Positions 1-14,058 are shown, counted from the stretch's first letter. The stretch is DNA of 64,000 nt from Cryptomeria japonica (GCF_030272615.1 NC_081408.1:764104173-764168172), one strand, 5' to 3'. A program made the numbers and translations. Notes: generated from the sequence alone by a model not told the origin.

Positions 1-268
1 CAAAAGTGGTAACAAAACATTCATATGCACTAATTTAACGGAAGTGCTAACATACAAAACAAAAGTGCAAAACAAAAAAGCGAAAGCCCTAACACGGACA
101 ATCAAAAATTAAAAAAATTAAAAATCAACCTAAAACGTATTCAAAAGCAAGGAAAAATTATATGACAAGTTGATAAGCAAGATTGGAATAACGTACATAC
201 CGGATAACCATACCTAGGAGGTCACTAGTATCATCAAATGCACTCAAATCGATGGTTCTTGAATGAAA

Positions 269-1010
269 TCACCATTTTGCCACCTCACCAAGACATCCTA
301 CCCAGCTTATGTTGACTAAGGATACCTGCATATAAATAAACATATCACTGCCTCTCACCACGAACTCTATGATGGATAGGTCGAGTAATAGCAATGTGAT
401 CCCAGCACCAGATCTATAAAAGTGTGCATCTTGTAGATAGACTGGCGCTCTCATCAAAAACAACCTGATGAAGATCATGATACAAATGAGCGAGCATCCA
501 AACACCCCACGCATATTGAGTCTAAGGTTGCATCATGCGCTGAAGAATCTCACCCCAACCAACAACAAAACCTTGAGATCTCCTATTTGGACAAATAAAT
601 CCCCCAATAAAACCTGCAAGAATCACAGGGAGAGTCTCGTAGTACATGATCATATCCTCCCATCGGATCTCTCCTCTAGAAATGCTCTCATCAAAAAATA
701 TGGCTTTGCAAGCCTTTGTCCCTCCACGATCTTGAAAATCATACTGGACTGACTCACCAGTCACGGGGATGTGAAGAATCCTATAGACATCTTTGAGTGT
801 CAAACTAATCTCACTAGTGGGCAGGTGGAAATTTTTATGCTCGCTATGTCATCTCTTTGCTAAAACAGTCAACAATCCCATATTATGGATAATATCAAGC
901 ATATATAACAAATGGCATAATCCGCAGGCATCTATATGTCTAACCTCGGCGTGTATAAGCTCTGGCACTAAGTGGCGCATGGCCGGAATTTCTCTCGACA
1001 CTGGAGAACT
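269..1010 (-). pseudogene. PMD (MAIN-like) fragment, array unit 1
   Basis: Read on the minus strand from 1010, the frame contains MRHLVPELIHAEVRHIDACG, then (after a stop) HSEHKNFHLP, TLKDVYRILHIPVTGE, MIMYYETLPVIL and, past a second stop, WDHIAITRPIHH. This is the domain order of plant mobile domain proteins (Pfam PMD/aminotransferase-like; Arabidopsis MAIN and MAIL1 family), in which R-W precedes H/R-P/S-E...FHLP. The frame is closed by TGA at 849-851 where family members have Trp, and by TAG at 414-416 where Gln is expected. Unit 1 also has TAG at 522-524. A TGA lies just upstream of the block, and the sequence above it resembles an intron acceptor, so the block may be one exon. Only part of the family length is present, and product function is lost. 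The match is from recognition, not a search. Confidence 0.8.
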
Positions 1011-1902
1011 TCAAGTTTCTCCTATTTAACAAAAGCATTTGATCTCTATCAATTATCAATTATCTATCTATCAAATCAAAGCGATCACTACTCTATCACA
1101 TCAACAATTGATAAATATTTTCAAATGAAGCAAAACAGGCTATCAAATCAATCTAAACCTATCAATCCTGGCTTTCTATCAATCAATGGGTTCAATCAAA
1201 CTCCGTTATGCTTTTCACCGGAAATTGAATTAGTTTCTTACAGCTAATCTATCAATCTACAAATCAAATCAAATCAATCAATTGATTAATCCTATCAATC
1301 AACATTATCAAAAACTTTATCAATCAAGACATCAATCGAATACTTATCAATCACATTTGAGCAACAGAATGCCTAAATCAAATCATCAAAATACATTTTA
1401 ACATGAACAAAATCAAACAGATTCATTTTGCAACAAAAAAAGCTAACCTTTTTAAGAAAAACGTTATTCTATTCAACACAGGCACTAAACCAAGTAAAAG
1501 TGCTAACCTTTTCAACACATGCGCTACCCAATAAGTCAAATCCGCTAAAACAATCAAAAGCACCAATCTTTTTCACATTTGTGTGAACACATAAAACAAA
1601 AGCGTTAATTCTTTGAAAGCGCTAACATACCAAGCAAAAGTGGTAACAAAACATTCATATGCACTAATTTAACGGAAGTGCTAACATACAAAACAAAAGT
1701 GCAAAACAAAAAAGCGAAAGCCCTAACACGGACAATCAAAAATTTAAAAAATTTAAAATCAACCTAAAACGTATTCAAAAGCAAGGAAAAATTATATGAC
1801 AAGTTGATAAGCAAGATTGGAATAAGGTACATACCGGATAACCATACCTAGGAGGTCACTAGTATCATCGAATGCACTCAAATCGATGGTTCTCGAATGA
1901 AA

Positions 1903-2644
1903 TCACCATTTTGCCACCTCACCAAGACATCCTACCCAGCTTATGTTGACTAAGGATACCTGCATATAAATAAACATATGGCTGCCTCTCACCACGAACT
2001 CTATGATGGATAGGTCGAGTAATAGCAATGTGATCCTAGCACCAGATCTATAAAAGTGTGCATCTTGTAGATAGGTTGGCGCTCTCATCAAAAACAACCT
2101 GATGAAGATCATGATACAAATGAGCGAGCATCCAAACACCCCACGCATATTGATTCTAAGGTTGCATCATGCTCTAAAGAATCTCACCCCAACCAACAAC
2201 AAAACCTTGAGATCTCCTATTTGGACAAATAAATCCCCCAATAAAACCTGCAAGAATCACGGGGAGAGTCTCGTAGTACATGATCATATCCTCCCATCGG
2301 ATCTCTCCTCTAGAAATGCTCTCATCAAAAAATATGGCTTTGCAAGCCTTTGTCCCTCCACGATCCTGAAAATCATACTGGACTGACTCACCAGTCACGG
2401 GGATGTGAAGAATCCTATAGACATCTTTGAGTGTCACACTAATCTCACTAGTGGGCAGGTGGAAATTTTTATGCTCGCTATGTCATCTCTTTGCTAAAAC
2501 AGTCAACAATCCCATATTATGGATAATATCAAGCATATATAACAAATGGCATAATCCGCAGGCATCTATATGTCTAACCTCGGCGTGTATAAGCTCTGGC
2601 ACTAAGTGGCGCATGGCCGGAATTTCTCTCGACACTGGAAAACT
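1903..2644 (-). pseudogene. PMD fragment, array unit 2
   Basis: Same PMD frame as unit 1 and nearly identical to it. Shared array-wide stops are TGA at 2483-2485 (Trp position) and TAG at 2048-2050 (Gln position). It has the same extra TAG as unit 1 (2156-2158), plus a TAG at 2174-2176 that also occurs in units 4 and 9. The block is 742 bp, identical in length to all others. Longest clean stretch: 2174 to 2482. Confidence 0.8.
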
Positions 2645-3534
2645 TCAAGTTTCTCCTATTTAACAAAAGAATTTGATCTCTATCAATTATCAATTATCTA
2701 TCTATCAAATCAAAGCGATCACTACTCTATCACATCAACAATTGATAAATATTTTCAAATGAAGCAAAACAGGCTATCAAATCAATCTAAACCTATCAAT
2801 CCTGGCTTTCTATCAATCAATGGGTTCAATCAAAGTCCGTTATGCTTTTCACCGAAAATTGAATTAGTTTCTTACAGCTAATCTATCAATCTACAAATCA
2901 AATCAAATCAATCAATTGATTAATCCTATCAATCAACATTATCAAAAACTTTATCAATCAAGACATCAATTGAATACTTATCAATCACATTTGAGCAACA
3001 GAATGCTTAAATCAAATCATCAAAATACATTTTAACATGAACAAAATCAAACAGATTCATTTTGCAACAAAAAAAGCTAACATTTTTAACAAAAGCGTTA
3101 TTCTATTCAACACAGGCGCTAAACCAAGTAAAAGCGCTAACCTTTTCAACACATGGGCTACCCAATAAGTCAAATGCGCTAAAACAATCAAAAGCGCCAA
3201 TCGTTTTCACTTCTGTGTGAACACATAAACAAAAGCGTTAATTCTTTGAAAGCGCTAACATACCGAGCAAAAGTGGTAACAAAACATTCATATGCACTAA
3301 TTTAACTGAAGCGCTAACATACAAAACAAAAGTGCAAAACAAAACAGCAAATGTGCTAACACAGACAATCAAAAATAAAAAATAAAAAAAATAACCTAAA
3401 ACGTACTAAAAAGCAAGGAAAAATTATATGACAAGTTGATAAGCAAGATTGGAATAACGTACATACCGGATAACCATATTCAGGAGGTCACTAGTATCAT
3501 CGAATGCATTCAAATCGATGGTTCTTGAATGAAA

Positions 3535-4276
3535 TCACCATTTTGCCACCTCACCAAGACATCGTACCCAGTTTATATTGAGTAAGGATACCTGCATATA
3601 AATAAACATATGATTGCCTCTCACCATGAACTCTATGATGGATAGGTCAAGTAATAGTAATGTGATCCCAGCACCAGATCTATAAAAGTGTGCATCTTGT
3701 AGATAGACTAGCGCTCTCATCAAAAACAACCTGATGAAGATCATGATACAAATGAGCGAGCATGCAAACACCCCACGCATATTGAGACTGATGTTGCATC
3801 ATGCTCTGAAGAATCTCACCCCAACCAACAAAAAAACCTTGAGATCTCCTATATGGAAAAATAAATCCACCAATCAAACCTGCAAGAATCACGAGGAGAG
3901 TCTCGTAGTACATGATCATATCCTCCCATCGGATCTCTCCTCTGGAAATGCTCTCATCACAAAATATGGTTTTGCAAGCCTTTGTCCCTGCACGATCCTG
4001 AAAATCATACTGGACTGACTCACCAGTCACGGGGATGTGAAGAATCCTATAGACATCTTTGAGTGTCACACTAATCTCACCAGTGGGCAGGTGGAAATTT
4101 TTATGCTCGCTATGTCATCTTTTTGCTAAAACAGTCAACAATCCCTTACTATGGGTACTATCAGGCATATATAACAAATGGAGTAATCCGCAGGCATCTA
4201 TATGTCTAACCTCGGCCTGTATAAGCTCTGGCACTAAGTGGCGCATGGCCGGAATTTCTCTCGACACTAGAGAACA
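3535..4276 (-). pseudogene. PMD fragment, array unit 3 (longest open stretch)
   Basis: Same PMD frame. Between the two array-wide stops, TGA 4115-4117 and TAG 3680-3682, the frame is fully open (about 144 codons), so this is one of the best preserved copies. The TGA usually found just upstream of the block is absent because catcaag reads catagag here. Marker variants (ccatattcaggagg upstream, gaatgcattc) are shared with unit 8. Confidence 0.8.
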
Positions 4277-5178
4277 TAGAGTTTCTCCTGTTTAACAAAA
4301 GAATTTGATCTCTATCAATTATCAATCATCTATCTATCAAATCAAAGCGATCACTACTCTATCAAATCAACAATTGATAAATATTTTCAAATGAAGCAAA
4401 ACAGGCTATCAAATCAATCTAAACCTATCAATCCTGGTTTTCTATCAATCAATGGGTTCAATCAAACTCCGTTATGCTTTTCACCGGAAACTGAATTAGT
4501 TTCTTACAGCTAATCTATCAATCTACAAATCAAATCAAATCAATCAATCGATTAATCCTATCAATCAACATTATCAAAACCTCTATCAATCAAGACATCA
4601 ACCGAATACTTATCAATCACATTTGAGCAACAGAATGCCTAAATCAAATCATCAAAATACATTTTAACATGAACAAAATCAAACAGATTCATTTTGCAAC
4701 AAAAAAAGCTAACCTTTTTAACAAAAGTGTTATTCTATTCAACACAGGCGCTAAACCAAGTAAAAGCACTAACCCTTGCAACACATGCGCTACCCAATAA
4801 GTCAAATGCGCTAAAACAATCAAAAGCGCCAATCTTTTTCACATTTGTGTGAACACATAAAACAAAAGCGTTAATTCTTTGAAAGCGCTAACATACCGAG
4901 CAAAAATGGTAACAAAACATTCATATGCACTAATTTAACGGAAGTGCTAACATACAAAACAAAAGTGCAAAACAAAAAAGCGAAAGCGCTAACACGGACA
5001 GTCAAAAATAAAAAATAAATAAAAAAACAAAAAAACAACCTAAAACATATTGAAAAGCAAGGAAAAATTATATGACAAGTTGATAAGCAAAATTGGAATA
5101 AGGTACATACCGGATAACCATACCCAAGAGGTCACTAGTATCATCGAATGCACTCAAATCGATGGTTCTCGAATGAAA

Positions 5179-5920
5179 TCACTATTTTGCCACCTCACCA
5201 AGTCATCCTACCCAGCTTATGTTGAGTAAGGATACCTGCATATAAATAAACATATGACTGCCTCTCACCACGAACTCTATGATGGATAGGTCGAGTAATA
5301 GCAATGTGATCCCAGCACCAGATCTATAAAAGTGTGCATCTTGTAGATAGACTAGCGCTCTCATCAAAAACAACCTGATGAAAATCATGATACAAATGAG
5401 CGAGCATGCAAACACCCCACGCATATTAAGTCTGATGTTGCATCATGCTCTAAAGAATCTCACCCCAACCAACAAAAAAACCTTGAGATCTCCTATTTGG
5501 ACAAATAAATCCCCCAATCAAACCTGCAAGAATCATGGGGAGAGTCTCGTAGTACATGATCATATCCTCCTATCGGATCTCTCCTCTAGAAATGCGCTCA
5601 TCACAAAATACGGCTTTGCAAGCCTTTGTCCCTCCACGATCCTAAAAATCATACTGGACTGACTCACCAGTCACGGGGATGTGAAGAATCCTATAGACAT
5701 CTTTGAGTGTCACACTAATCTCACTAGTGGGCAGGTGGAAATTTTTATGCTCGCTATGTCATCCCTTTGCGAAAACAGTCAACAATCCCCTATTATGGGT
5801 AATATCAGGCATATATAACAAATGGCGTAATCCGCATGCATCTATATGTCTAACCTCGGCCTATATAAGCTCTGGCACTAAGTGGCGCATGGCCGAAATT
5901 TCTCTCGACACTGGAGAACA
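5179..5920 (-). pseudogene. PMD fragment, array unit 4
   Basis: Same PMD frame with array-wide stops TGA 5759-5761 and TAG 5324-5326. Extra CAG-to-TAG stops lie at 5642-5644 (shared with units 6 and 7) and 5450-5452 (shared with units 2 and 9). Several other variants, including a seven-A run in caacaaaaaaacc and the phrase aatcatgggg, link it to unit 9. Confidence 0.78.
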
Positions 5921-6811
5921 TCAAGTTTCTCCTATTTAACAAAAGAATTTGATCTCTATCAATTATTAATCATTTATCTATCAAATCAAAGCGATCACTA
6001 CTCTATCACATCAACAATTGATAAATATTTTCAAATGAAGCAAAACAGGCTATCAAATCAATCTAAACCTATCAATCCTGGTTTTCTATCAATCAATGGG
6101 TTCAATCAAACTCCGTTATTCTTTTCACCAAAAACTAAATTAGTTTCTTACAGCTAATCTATCAATCTACAAATCAAATCAAATCAATGAATCGATTAAT
6201 CCTATCAATCAACATTATCAAAAACTTTATCAATCAAGACATCAATCGAATACTTATCAATCACATTTGAGCAATAGAATGCCTAAATCAAATCATCAAA
6301 ATACATTTTAACATGAACAAAATCAAACAGATTCATTTTGCAACAAAAAAAGCTAACGTTTTTAACAAAAGCGTTATTCTATTCAACACAGGTGCTAAAC
6401 CAAGTAAAAGCGCTAACCTTTTCAACACATGCGCTACCCAATAAGTCAAATGCACTAAAACAATCAAAAGCACCAATCTTTTTCACATTTGTGTGAACAC
6501 ATAAAAAAAAAGCGTTAATTCTTTGAAAGCGCTAACATACTGAGCAAAAGTGGTAACAAAACAATCATATGCACTAATTTAACGGAAGTGCTAACATACA
6601 AAACAAAAGTGCAAAACAAAAAAGCGAAAGCGCTAACACGGACAGTCAAAAATAAAAAAATAAAAAAATAACCTAAAACGTACTGAAAAGCAAGGAAAAA
6701 TTATATGACAAGTTGATAAGCAAGATTGGAATAAGGTACATACCGGATAACCATACCTAGGAGGTCACTAGTATCATCGAATGCACTCAAATCGATGGTT
6801 CTCGAATGAAA

Positions 6812-7553
6812 TCACCATTTTGCCACCTCACCAAGACATCCTACCCAGCTTATGTTGAGTAAGGATACCTGCATATAAATAAACATATGACTGCCTCTCA
6901 CCACGAACTCTATGATGGATAGGTCGAGTAATAGCAATGTGATCCCAGCACCAGATCTATAAAAGTGTGCATCTTGTAAATAGACTAGCGCTCTCATCAA
7001 AAACAACCTGATGAAGATCATGATACAAATGAGCGAGCATGCAAACACCCCACGCATATTGAGTCTGATGTTGCATCATGATCTGAAGAATCTCACCCCA
7101 ACCAACAACAAAACCTTGAGATCTCCTATTTGGACAAATAAATCCCCCAATCAAACCTGCAAGAATCACGGGAAGAGTCTCGTAGTACATGATCATATCA
7201 TCCCATCGGATCTCTCTTCTGGAAATGCTCTCATCACAAAATACGGCTTTGCAAGCCTTTGTCCCTCCACGATCCTGAAAATCATACTAGACTGACTCAC
7301 TAGTCACGGGGATGTGAAGAATGCTATATACATCTTTACGTGTCAGACTAATCTCACCAGTGGACAGGTGTAAATTTTTATGCTCGCTATGTCATTTCCT
7401 TGCTAAAACAGTCAACAATCCCCTATTATGGGTAATATCAGGCATATATAACAAATGGCATAATCCGCAGGCATCTATATGTCTAACCTCGACCTGTATA
7501 AGCTCTGGCACTAAGTGGCGCATGGTCGGAATTTCTCTCAACACTGGAGAACA
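6812..7553 (-). pseudogene. PMD fragment, array unit 5
   Basis: Same PMD frame, array-wide stops TGA 7392-7394 and TAG 6957-6959, plus TAG 7287-7289 (Gln in VQYDF), which recurs in unit 8. The spacer after this copy has lost about 18 bp around 8150 (no gttaattctttg segment). Confidence 0.78.
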
Positions 7554-8432
7554 TCAAGTTTCTCCTATTTAACAAAAGAATTTGATCTCTATCAATTATC
7601 AATCATCTATCTATCAAATCAAAGTGATCACTACTCTATCACATCAACAATTGATAAATATTTTCAAATGAAGCAAAACAGGCTATCAAATCAATCTAAA
7701 CCTATCAATCCTAGTTTTCTATCAATTAATGGGTTCAATCAAACTCCGTTATGCTTTTCACCGAAAACTGAATTAGTTTCTTACAGCTAATCTATCTATC
7801 TACAAATCAAATCAAATCAAATCAATCAATCGATTAATCCTATCAATCAACATTATCAAAAACTTTATCAATCAAGACATCAATCGAATACTTATCAATC
7901 ACATTTGAGCAACAGAATGCCTAAATCAAATCATCAAAATACATTTTAACATGAACAAAATCAAACAGATTCATTTTGCAACAAAAAAACCTAACCTTTT
8001 TAACAAAAGTGTTATTCTATTCAAAACAGACATCAAACAAAGTAAAAGCGCTAACCTTTTCAACACATCCACTACCCAATAAGTCAAATGCGCTAAAACA
8101 ATCAAAAGCGCCAATCTTTTTCACATTTCTGTGAACACATAAAACAAAAGCGCTAACATACCGAGCAAAAGTGGTAACAAAACATTCATATGCACTAATT
8201 TAACGGAAGTGCTAACATACAAAACAAAAGTGCAAAACAAAAAAGCGAAAGCCTTAACACGAACAGTCAAAAATAAAAAAATAAAAAAACAACCTAAAAC
8301 GTACTCAAAAGCAAGGAAAAATTATATGACAAGTTGATAAGCAAGATTGGAATAAGGTACATACCGGATAACCATACCTAGGAGGTCACTAGTATCATCG
8401 AATGCACTCAAATCGATGGTTCTCGAATGAAA

Positions 8433-9174
8433 TCACCATTTTGCCACCTCACCAAGACATCCTACCCAGCTTATGTTGACTAAGGATACTTGCATATAAA
8501 TAAACATATGACTGCCTCTCACCATGAACTCTATGATGGATAGGTCGAGTAATAGCAATGTGATCCCAGCACCAGACCTATAAAAGTGTGCATCTTGTAG
8601 ATAGACTAGCGCTATCATCAAAAACAACCTGATGAAGATCATGATACAAATGAGCGAGCATGCAAACACCCCACGCATATTGATTCTGATGTTGCATCAT
8701 ACTCTGAAAAATCTCACCCCAACCAACAACAAAACCTTGAGATCTCCTATTTGGACAAATAAATCCCCCAATCAAACCTGCAAGAATCACGGGGAGAGTC
8801 TCGTAGTACATGATCATATCCTCCCATCGGATCTCTCCTCTGGAAATGCTCTCATCACAAAATATGGCTTTGCAAGCCTTTGTCCCTCCACAATCCTAGA
8901 AATCATACTGGACTGACTCACCAGTCACGGGGATGTAAAGAATCCTATAGACATCTTTGAGTGTCACACTAATCTCACTAGTGGGCAGGTGGGAATTTTT
9001 ATGCTCGCTATGTCATCTTTTTGCTAAAGCAGTCAACAATCCCCTATTATGGGTAATATCAGGAATATATAACAAATGGCGTAATCCGCAGGCATCTATA
9101 TGTCTAACCTTGGTGTGTATAAGCTCTAGCACTAAGTGGCGCATGGCCAAAACTTCTCTCGACACTGGAGAACA
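8433..9174 (-). pseudogene. PMD fragment, array unit 6
   Basis: Same PMD frame, array-wide stops TGA 9013-9015 and TAG 8578-8580, plus TAG 8896-8898 (Gln in DFQDRG). The spacer after this copy lacks the atcgattaatcctatc segment near 9430, which explains the short 1612-bp unit. Confidence 0.78.
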
Positions 9175-10044
9175 TCAAGTTTCTCTTGTTTTACAAAACA
9201 ATTTGATCTCTATCAATTATCAATCATCTATCTATCAAATCAAAGCGATCACTACTCTATCAAATCAACAATTCATAAATATTTTCAAATGAAGCAAAAC
9301 AGGCTATCAAATCAATCTAAACCTATCAATCGTGGTATTCTATCAATCAATGGGTTCAATCAAACTCCGTTATGCTTTTCACCGGAAATTGAATTAGTTT
9401 CTTACAGCTAATCTATCAATCTACAATTCAAATCAAATCAATCAACATTATGAAAAACTTTATCAATCAAGACATCAATCGAATACTTATCAATCACATT
9501 CGATCAACAGAATGCCTAAATCAAATCATCAAAATACATTTTAACATGAACAAAATCAAACAGATTCATTTTGCAACAAAAAAAGCTAACCTTTTTAACA
9601 AAAGCGTTATTCTATTCAACACAAGCGCTAAACCAAGTAAAAGTGCTAACCTTTTCAACACATGCGCTACCCAATAAGTCAAATGCGCTAAAACAATCAA
9701 AAGCGCCAATCTTTTTCACATTTCTGTGAACACATAAAATAAAAGCGTTAATTCTTTGAAAGCGCTAACATACCGAGCAAAAGTGGTAAAAAATCATTCA
9801 TATGCACTAATTTAACGGAATTGCTAAAATACAAAACAAAAGTGCAAAACAAAAAAGCGAAAGCGCTAACACGGACAGTCAAAAATAAAAAAATAAAAAA
9901 ACAACCTAAAACGTATTGAAAAGCAAGGAAAAACTATATGACAAGTTGATAAGCAAGATTGGAATAAGGTACATATCGGATAACCATACCCAGGAGGTCA
10001 CTAGTATCATCGAATGCACTCAAATCGATGGTTCTCGAATGAAA

Positions 10045-10786
10045 TCACCATTTTGCCACCTAACTAAGACATCCTACCCAGCTTATGTTGAGTAAGGATA
10101 CCTGCATATAAATAAACATATGACTGCCTCTCACCACGAACTCTATGATGGATAGGTCGAGTAATAGCAATGTGATCCCAGCACCAGATCTATAAAAGTG
10201 TGCATCTTGTAGATAGACTAGCGCTCTCATCAAAAACAACCTGATGAAAATCATGATACAAATGAGCGAGCATGTAAATACCCCACACATATTGACTCTG
10301 ATGTTGCATCATGCTTTGAAGAATCTCACCCCAACCAAAAACAAAACCTTGAGATCTCCTATTTGGACAAATAAATCCCCCAATCAAACCTACAAGAATC
10401 ACGGGGAGAGTCTCGTAGTACATGATCATATCCTCCCATCGGATATCTCCTCTGAAAATGCTCTCATCACAAAATACGGCTTTGCAAGCCTTTGTCCCTC
10501 CACGATCCTAAAAATCATACTGGATTGACTCACCAGTCACGAGGATGTGAAGAATTCTATATACATCTTTGAGTGTCACACTAATCTCACCAGTGGGCAG
10601 GTGGAAATTTTTATGCTCGCTCTGTCATCTCTTTGCTAAAATAGTCAACAATCCCCTATTATGGGTAATATCAGGCATATATAACAAATGGCGTAATCCG
10701 CAGGCATCTATATGTCTAACCTCGGCCTGTATAAGCTCTGGCACTAAGTGGCGCATGGCCGGAATTTCTCTTGACACTGGAGAACA
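10045..10786 (-). pseudogene. PMD fragment, array unit 7
   Basis: Same PMD frame, array-wide stops TGA 10625-10627 and TAG 10190-10192, plus TAG 10508-10510 in the DFQDRG motif. The spacer following it shares variants (cagaatgctta, caatcgttttcac) with the spacer following unit 2. Confidence 0.78.
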
Positions 10787-11684
10787 TCAAGTTTCTCCTG
10801 TTTAACAAAAGAAATTTGATCTCTATCAATTATCAATCATCTATCTATCAAATCAAAGCGATCACTACTCTATCACATCAACAATTGATAAATATTTTCA
10901 AATGAAGCAAAACAGGCTATCAAATCAATCTAAACCTATCAATCCTGGTTTTCTATCAATCAATGGGTTCAATCAAACTCCGTTATGGTTTTCATCAGAA
11001 ACTAAATTAGTTTCTTACAGCTAACCTATCAATCTACAAATCAAATCAAATCAATCAATCGATTAATCCTATCAATCAACATTATCAAAAACTTTATCAA
11101 TCAAGACATCAATCGAATACTTATCAATCACATTTGAGCAACAGAATGCTTAAATCAAATCATCAAAATACATTTTAACATGAACAAAATCAAACAGATT
11201 CATTTTGCAACAAAAAAAGCTAACATTTTTAACAAAAGCGTTATTCTATTCAACACAGGCGCTAAACCAAGTAAAAGCGCTAACCTTTTCAACACATGCG
11301 CTACCCAATAAGTCAAATGCGCTAAAACAATCAAAAGCGCCAATCGTTTTCACTTTTGTGTGAACACATAAACAAAAGCGTTAATTCTTTGAAAGCGCTA
11401 ACATACCGAGCAAAAGTGGTAACAAAATATTCATATGCACTAATTTAACGGAAGCGCTAACATACAAAACAAAAGTGCAAAACAAAAAAGCAAATGTGCT
11501 AACACGGACAATCAAAAATAAAAAATAAAAAATAAAAAAAATAACCTAAAACATATTGAAAAGCAAGGAAAAATTATATGACAAGTTGATAAGCAAGATT
11601 GGAATAACGTACATACCGGATAACCATATTCAGGAGGTCACTAGTATCATCGAATGCATTCAAATCGATGGTTCTTGAATGAAA

Positions 11685-12426
11685 TCACCATTTTGCCACC
11701 TCACCAAGACATCCTACCCAGCTTATATTGAGTAAGGATACCTGCATATAAATAAACATATGATTGCCTCTCACCATGAACTCTATGATGGATAGGTCAA
11801 GTAATAGTAATGTGATCCCAGCACCAGATCTATAAAAGTGTGCATCTTGTAGATAGACTAGCGCTCTCATCAAAAACAACCTGATGAAGATCATGATACA
11901 AATGAGCGAGCATGCAAACACCCCACGCATATTAAGACTGATGTTGCATCATGCTCTGAAGAATCTCACCCCAACCAACAACAAAACCTTGAGATCTCCT
12001 ATTTAGACAAATAAACCCCCCAATCAAACCTGCAAGAATCACGGGGAGAGTCTCGTAGTACATGATCATATCCTCCCATCGGATCTCTCCTCTGGAAATG
12101 CTCTCATCACAAAATACGGCTTTGCAAGCCTTTGTCCCTCCATGATCCTGAAAATCATACTAGACTGACTCACCAGTCACGGGGATGTGAAGAATCCTAT
12201 AGACATCTTTGAGTGTCATACTAATCTCACCAGTGGGCAGGTGGAAATTTTTATGCTCGCTATGTCATCTGTTTGCCAAAAAAGTCAACAATCCCCTATT
12301 ATGGGTAATATCAAGCATATATAATCAATGGCGTAATCCGCAGGCATCTATATGTCTAACCTCGACCTGTATAAGCTCTGGCACTAAGTGGCGCATGGCC
12401 GAAATTTCTCTCGACACTAGAGAACA
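11685..12426 (-). pseudogene. PMD fragment, array unit 8
   Basis: Same PMD frame, array-wide stops TGA 12265-12267 and TAG 11830-11832, plus TAG 12160-12162 in the VQYDF motif. It is the counterpart of unit 3: both have ccatattcaggagg, gaatgcattc and gtcaagtaatagtaatg. The upstream TGA reads TGG here. Confidence 0.78.
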
Positions 12427-13316
12427 CCAAGTTTCTCCTATTTAACAAAAGAATTTGATCTCTATCAATTATCAATCATCTATCTATCAAATCAAAGCGA
12501 TCACTACTCTATCACATCAATAATTGATAAATATTTTCGAATGAAGCAAAACAGGCTATCAAATCAATCTAAACCTATCAATCGTGGTTTTCTATCAATC
12601 AATGGGTTCAATCAAACTCCGTTATGCTTTTCATCAGAAACTGAATTAGTTTCTTAGAGCTAATCTATCAATCTTCAAATCAAATCAAATCAATCAATCG
12701 ATTAATCCTATCAATCAACATTATCAAAAACTTTATCAATCAAGACATCAATCGAATACTTATCAATCACATTTGAGCAACAGAATGCCTAAATCAAATC
12801 ATCAAAATATATTTTAACGTGAACAAAATCAAACATTTTCATTTCGCAACAAAAAAAGCTAACCTTTTCAACAAAAGCGTTATTCTATTCAACACAACCG
12901 CTAAACCAAGTAAAAGTGCTAACTTTTTCAACACATGCACTACCCAATAAGTCAAATGCGCTAAAACAATCAAAAGCGCCAATCTTTTTCACATTTCTGT
13001 GAACACATAAAACAAAAGCGTTAATTCTTTGAAAGCGCTAACATACCAAGCAAAAGTGGTAACAAAACATTCATATGCACTAATTTAATGGAAGTGCTAA
13101 CATACAAAACAAAAGTGCAAAACAAAAAAGCGAAAGTGCTAACACGAACAATCAAAAATTAAAAAAAAAAAAAAAACCTAAAACGTACTGAAAAGTAAGG
13201 AAAAATTATATGACAAGTTGATAAGCAAGATTGGAATAAGGTACATACCGGATAACCATACTCAAGAGGTCACTGGTATCATCGAATGCACTCAAATCGA
13301 TGGTTCTCGAATGAAA

Positions 13317-14058
13317 TCACTATTTTGCCACCTCACCAAGACATCCTACCCAGCTTATGTTGAGTAAGGATACCTGCATATAAATAAACATATGACTGCC
13401 TCTCACCACAAACTCTATGATTGATAGGTCGAGTAATAGCAATGTGATCCCAGCACCAGATCTATAAAAGTGTGCATCTTGTAGATAGACTAGCGCTCTC
13501 ATCAAAAACAACCTGATGAAGATCATGATACAAATGAGCGAGCATGCAAACACCCCACGCATATTAAGTCTGATGTTGCATCATGCTCTAAAGAATCTCA
13601 CCCCAACCAACAAAAAAACCTTGAGATCTCCTATTTGGACAAATAAATCCCCCAATCAAACCTGCAAGAATCATGGGGAGAGTCTCGTAGTACATGATCA
13701 TATATTCCGATTGGATCTCTCTTCTAGAAATGCTCTCATCACAAAATAGGGCTTTGCAAGCCTTTGTCCCTCCACGATCCTGAAAATTATACTGGACTGA
13801 CTCACTAGTCACGGGGATGTGAAGAATCCTATAGACATCTTTGAGTGTCACACTAATCTCACCAGTGGGCAGGTGGAAATTTTTATGCTTGCTATGTCAT
13901 CTCTTTGTTAAAACAGTCAACAATCCCCTATTATGGGTAACATCAGGCATATATAACAAATGGCGTAATCCGCAGGCATCTATATGTCTAACCGTGGCCT
14001 GTATAAGCTCTGGCACTAAGTGGCGCATGGCCGAAATTTCTCTCGACACTAGAGAACA
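13317..14058 (-). pseudogene. PMD fragment, array unit 9
   Basis: Same PMD frame, array-wide stops TGA 13897-13899 and TAG 13462-13464, plus TAG 13588-13590 after GWGEIL, shared with units 2 and 4. It is the counterpart of unit 4, including the ccaacaaaaaaacc run and the change to gaaatcactatttt at the 3' end. Confidence 0.78.

Noticed and set aside
269-514. Minus-strand 81-codon frame starting MRGVFGCS in each unit
   Set aside because: It is a shifted frame of the PMD block; the PMD-family text is in the neighbouring frame, so this is a shadow.
468-752. Plus-strand open frames of 78, 91 and 94 codons that recur in most array units (first at 468, 793, 972)
   Set aside because: They lie antisense to the PMD frame or in the CAAT-rich spacer, have repeat-like composition (NQS, INP), and are broken in several units. 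They persist because the units are copies, not because they are genes.
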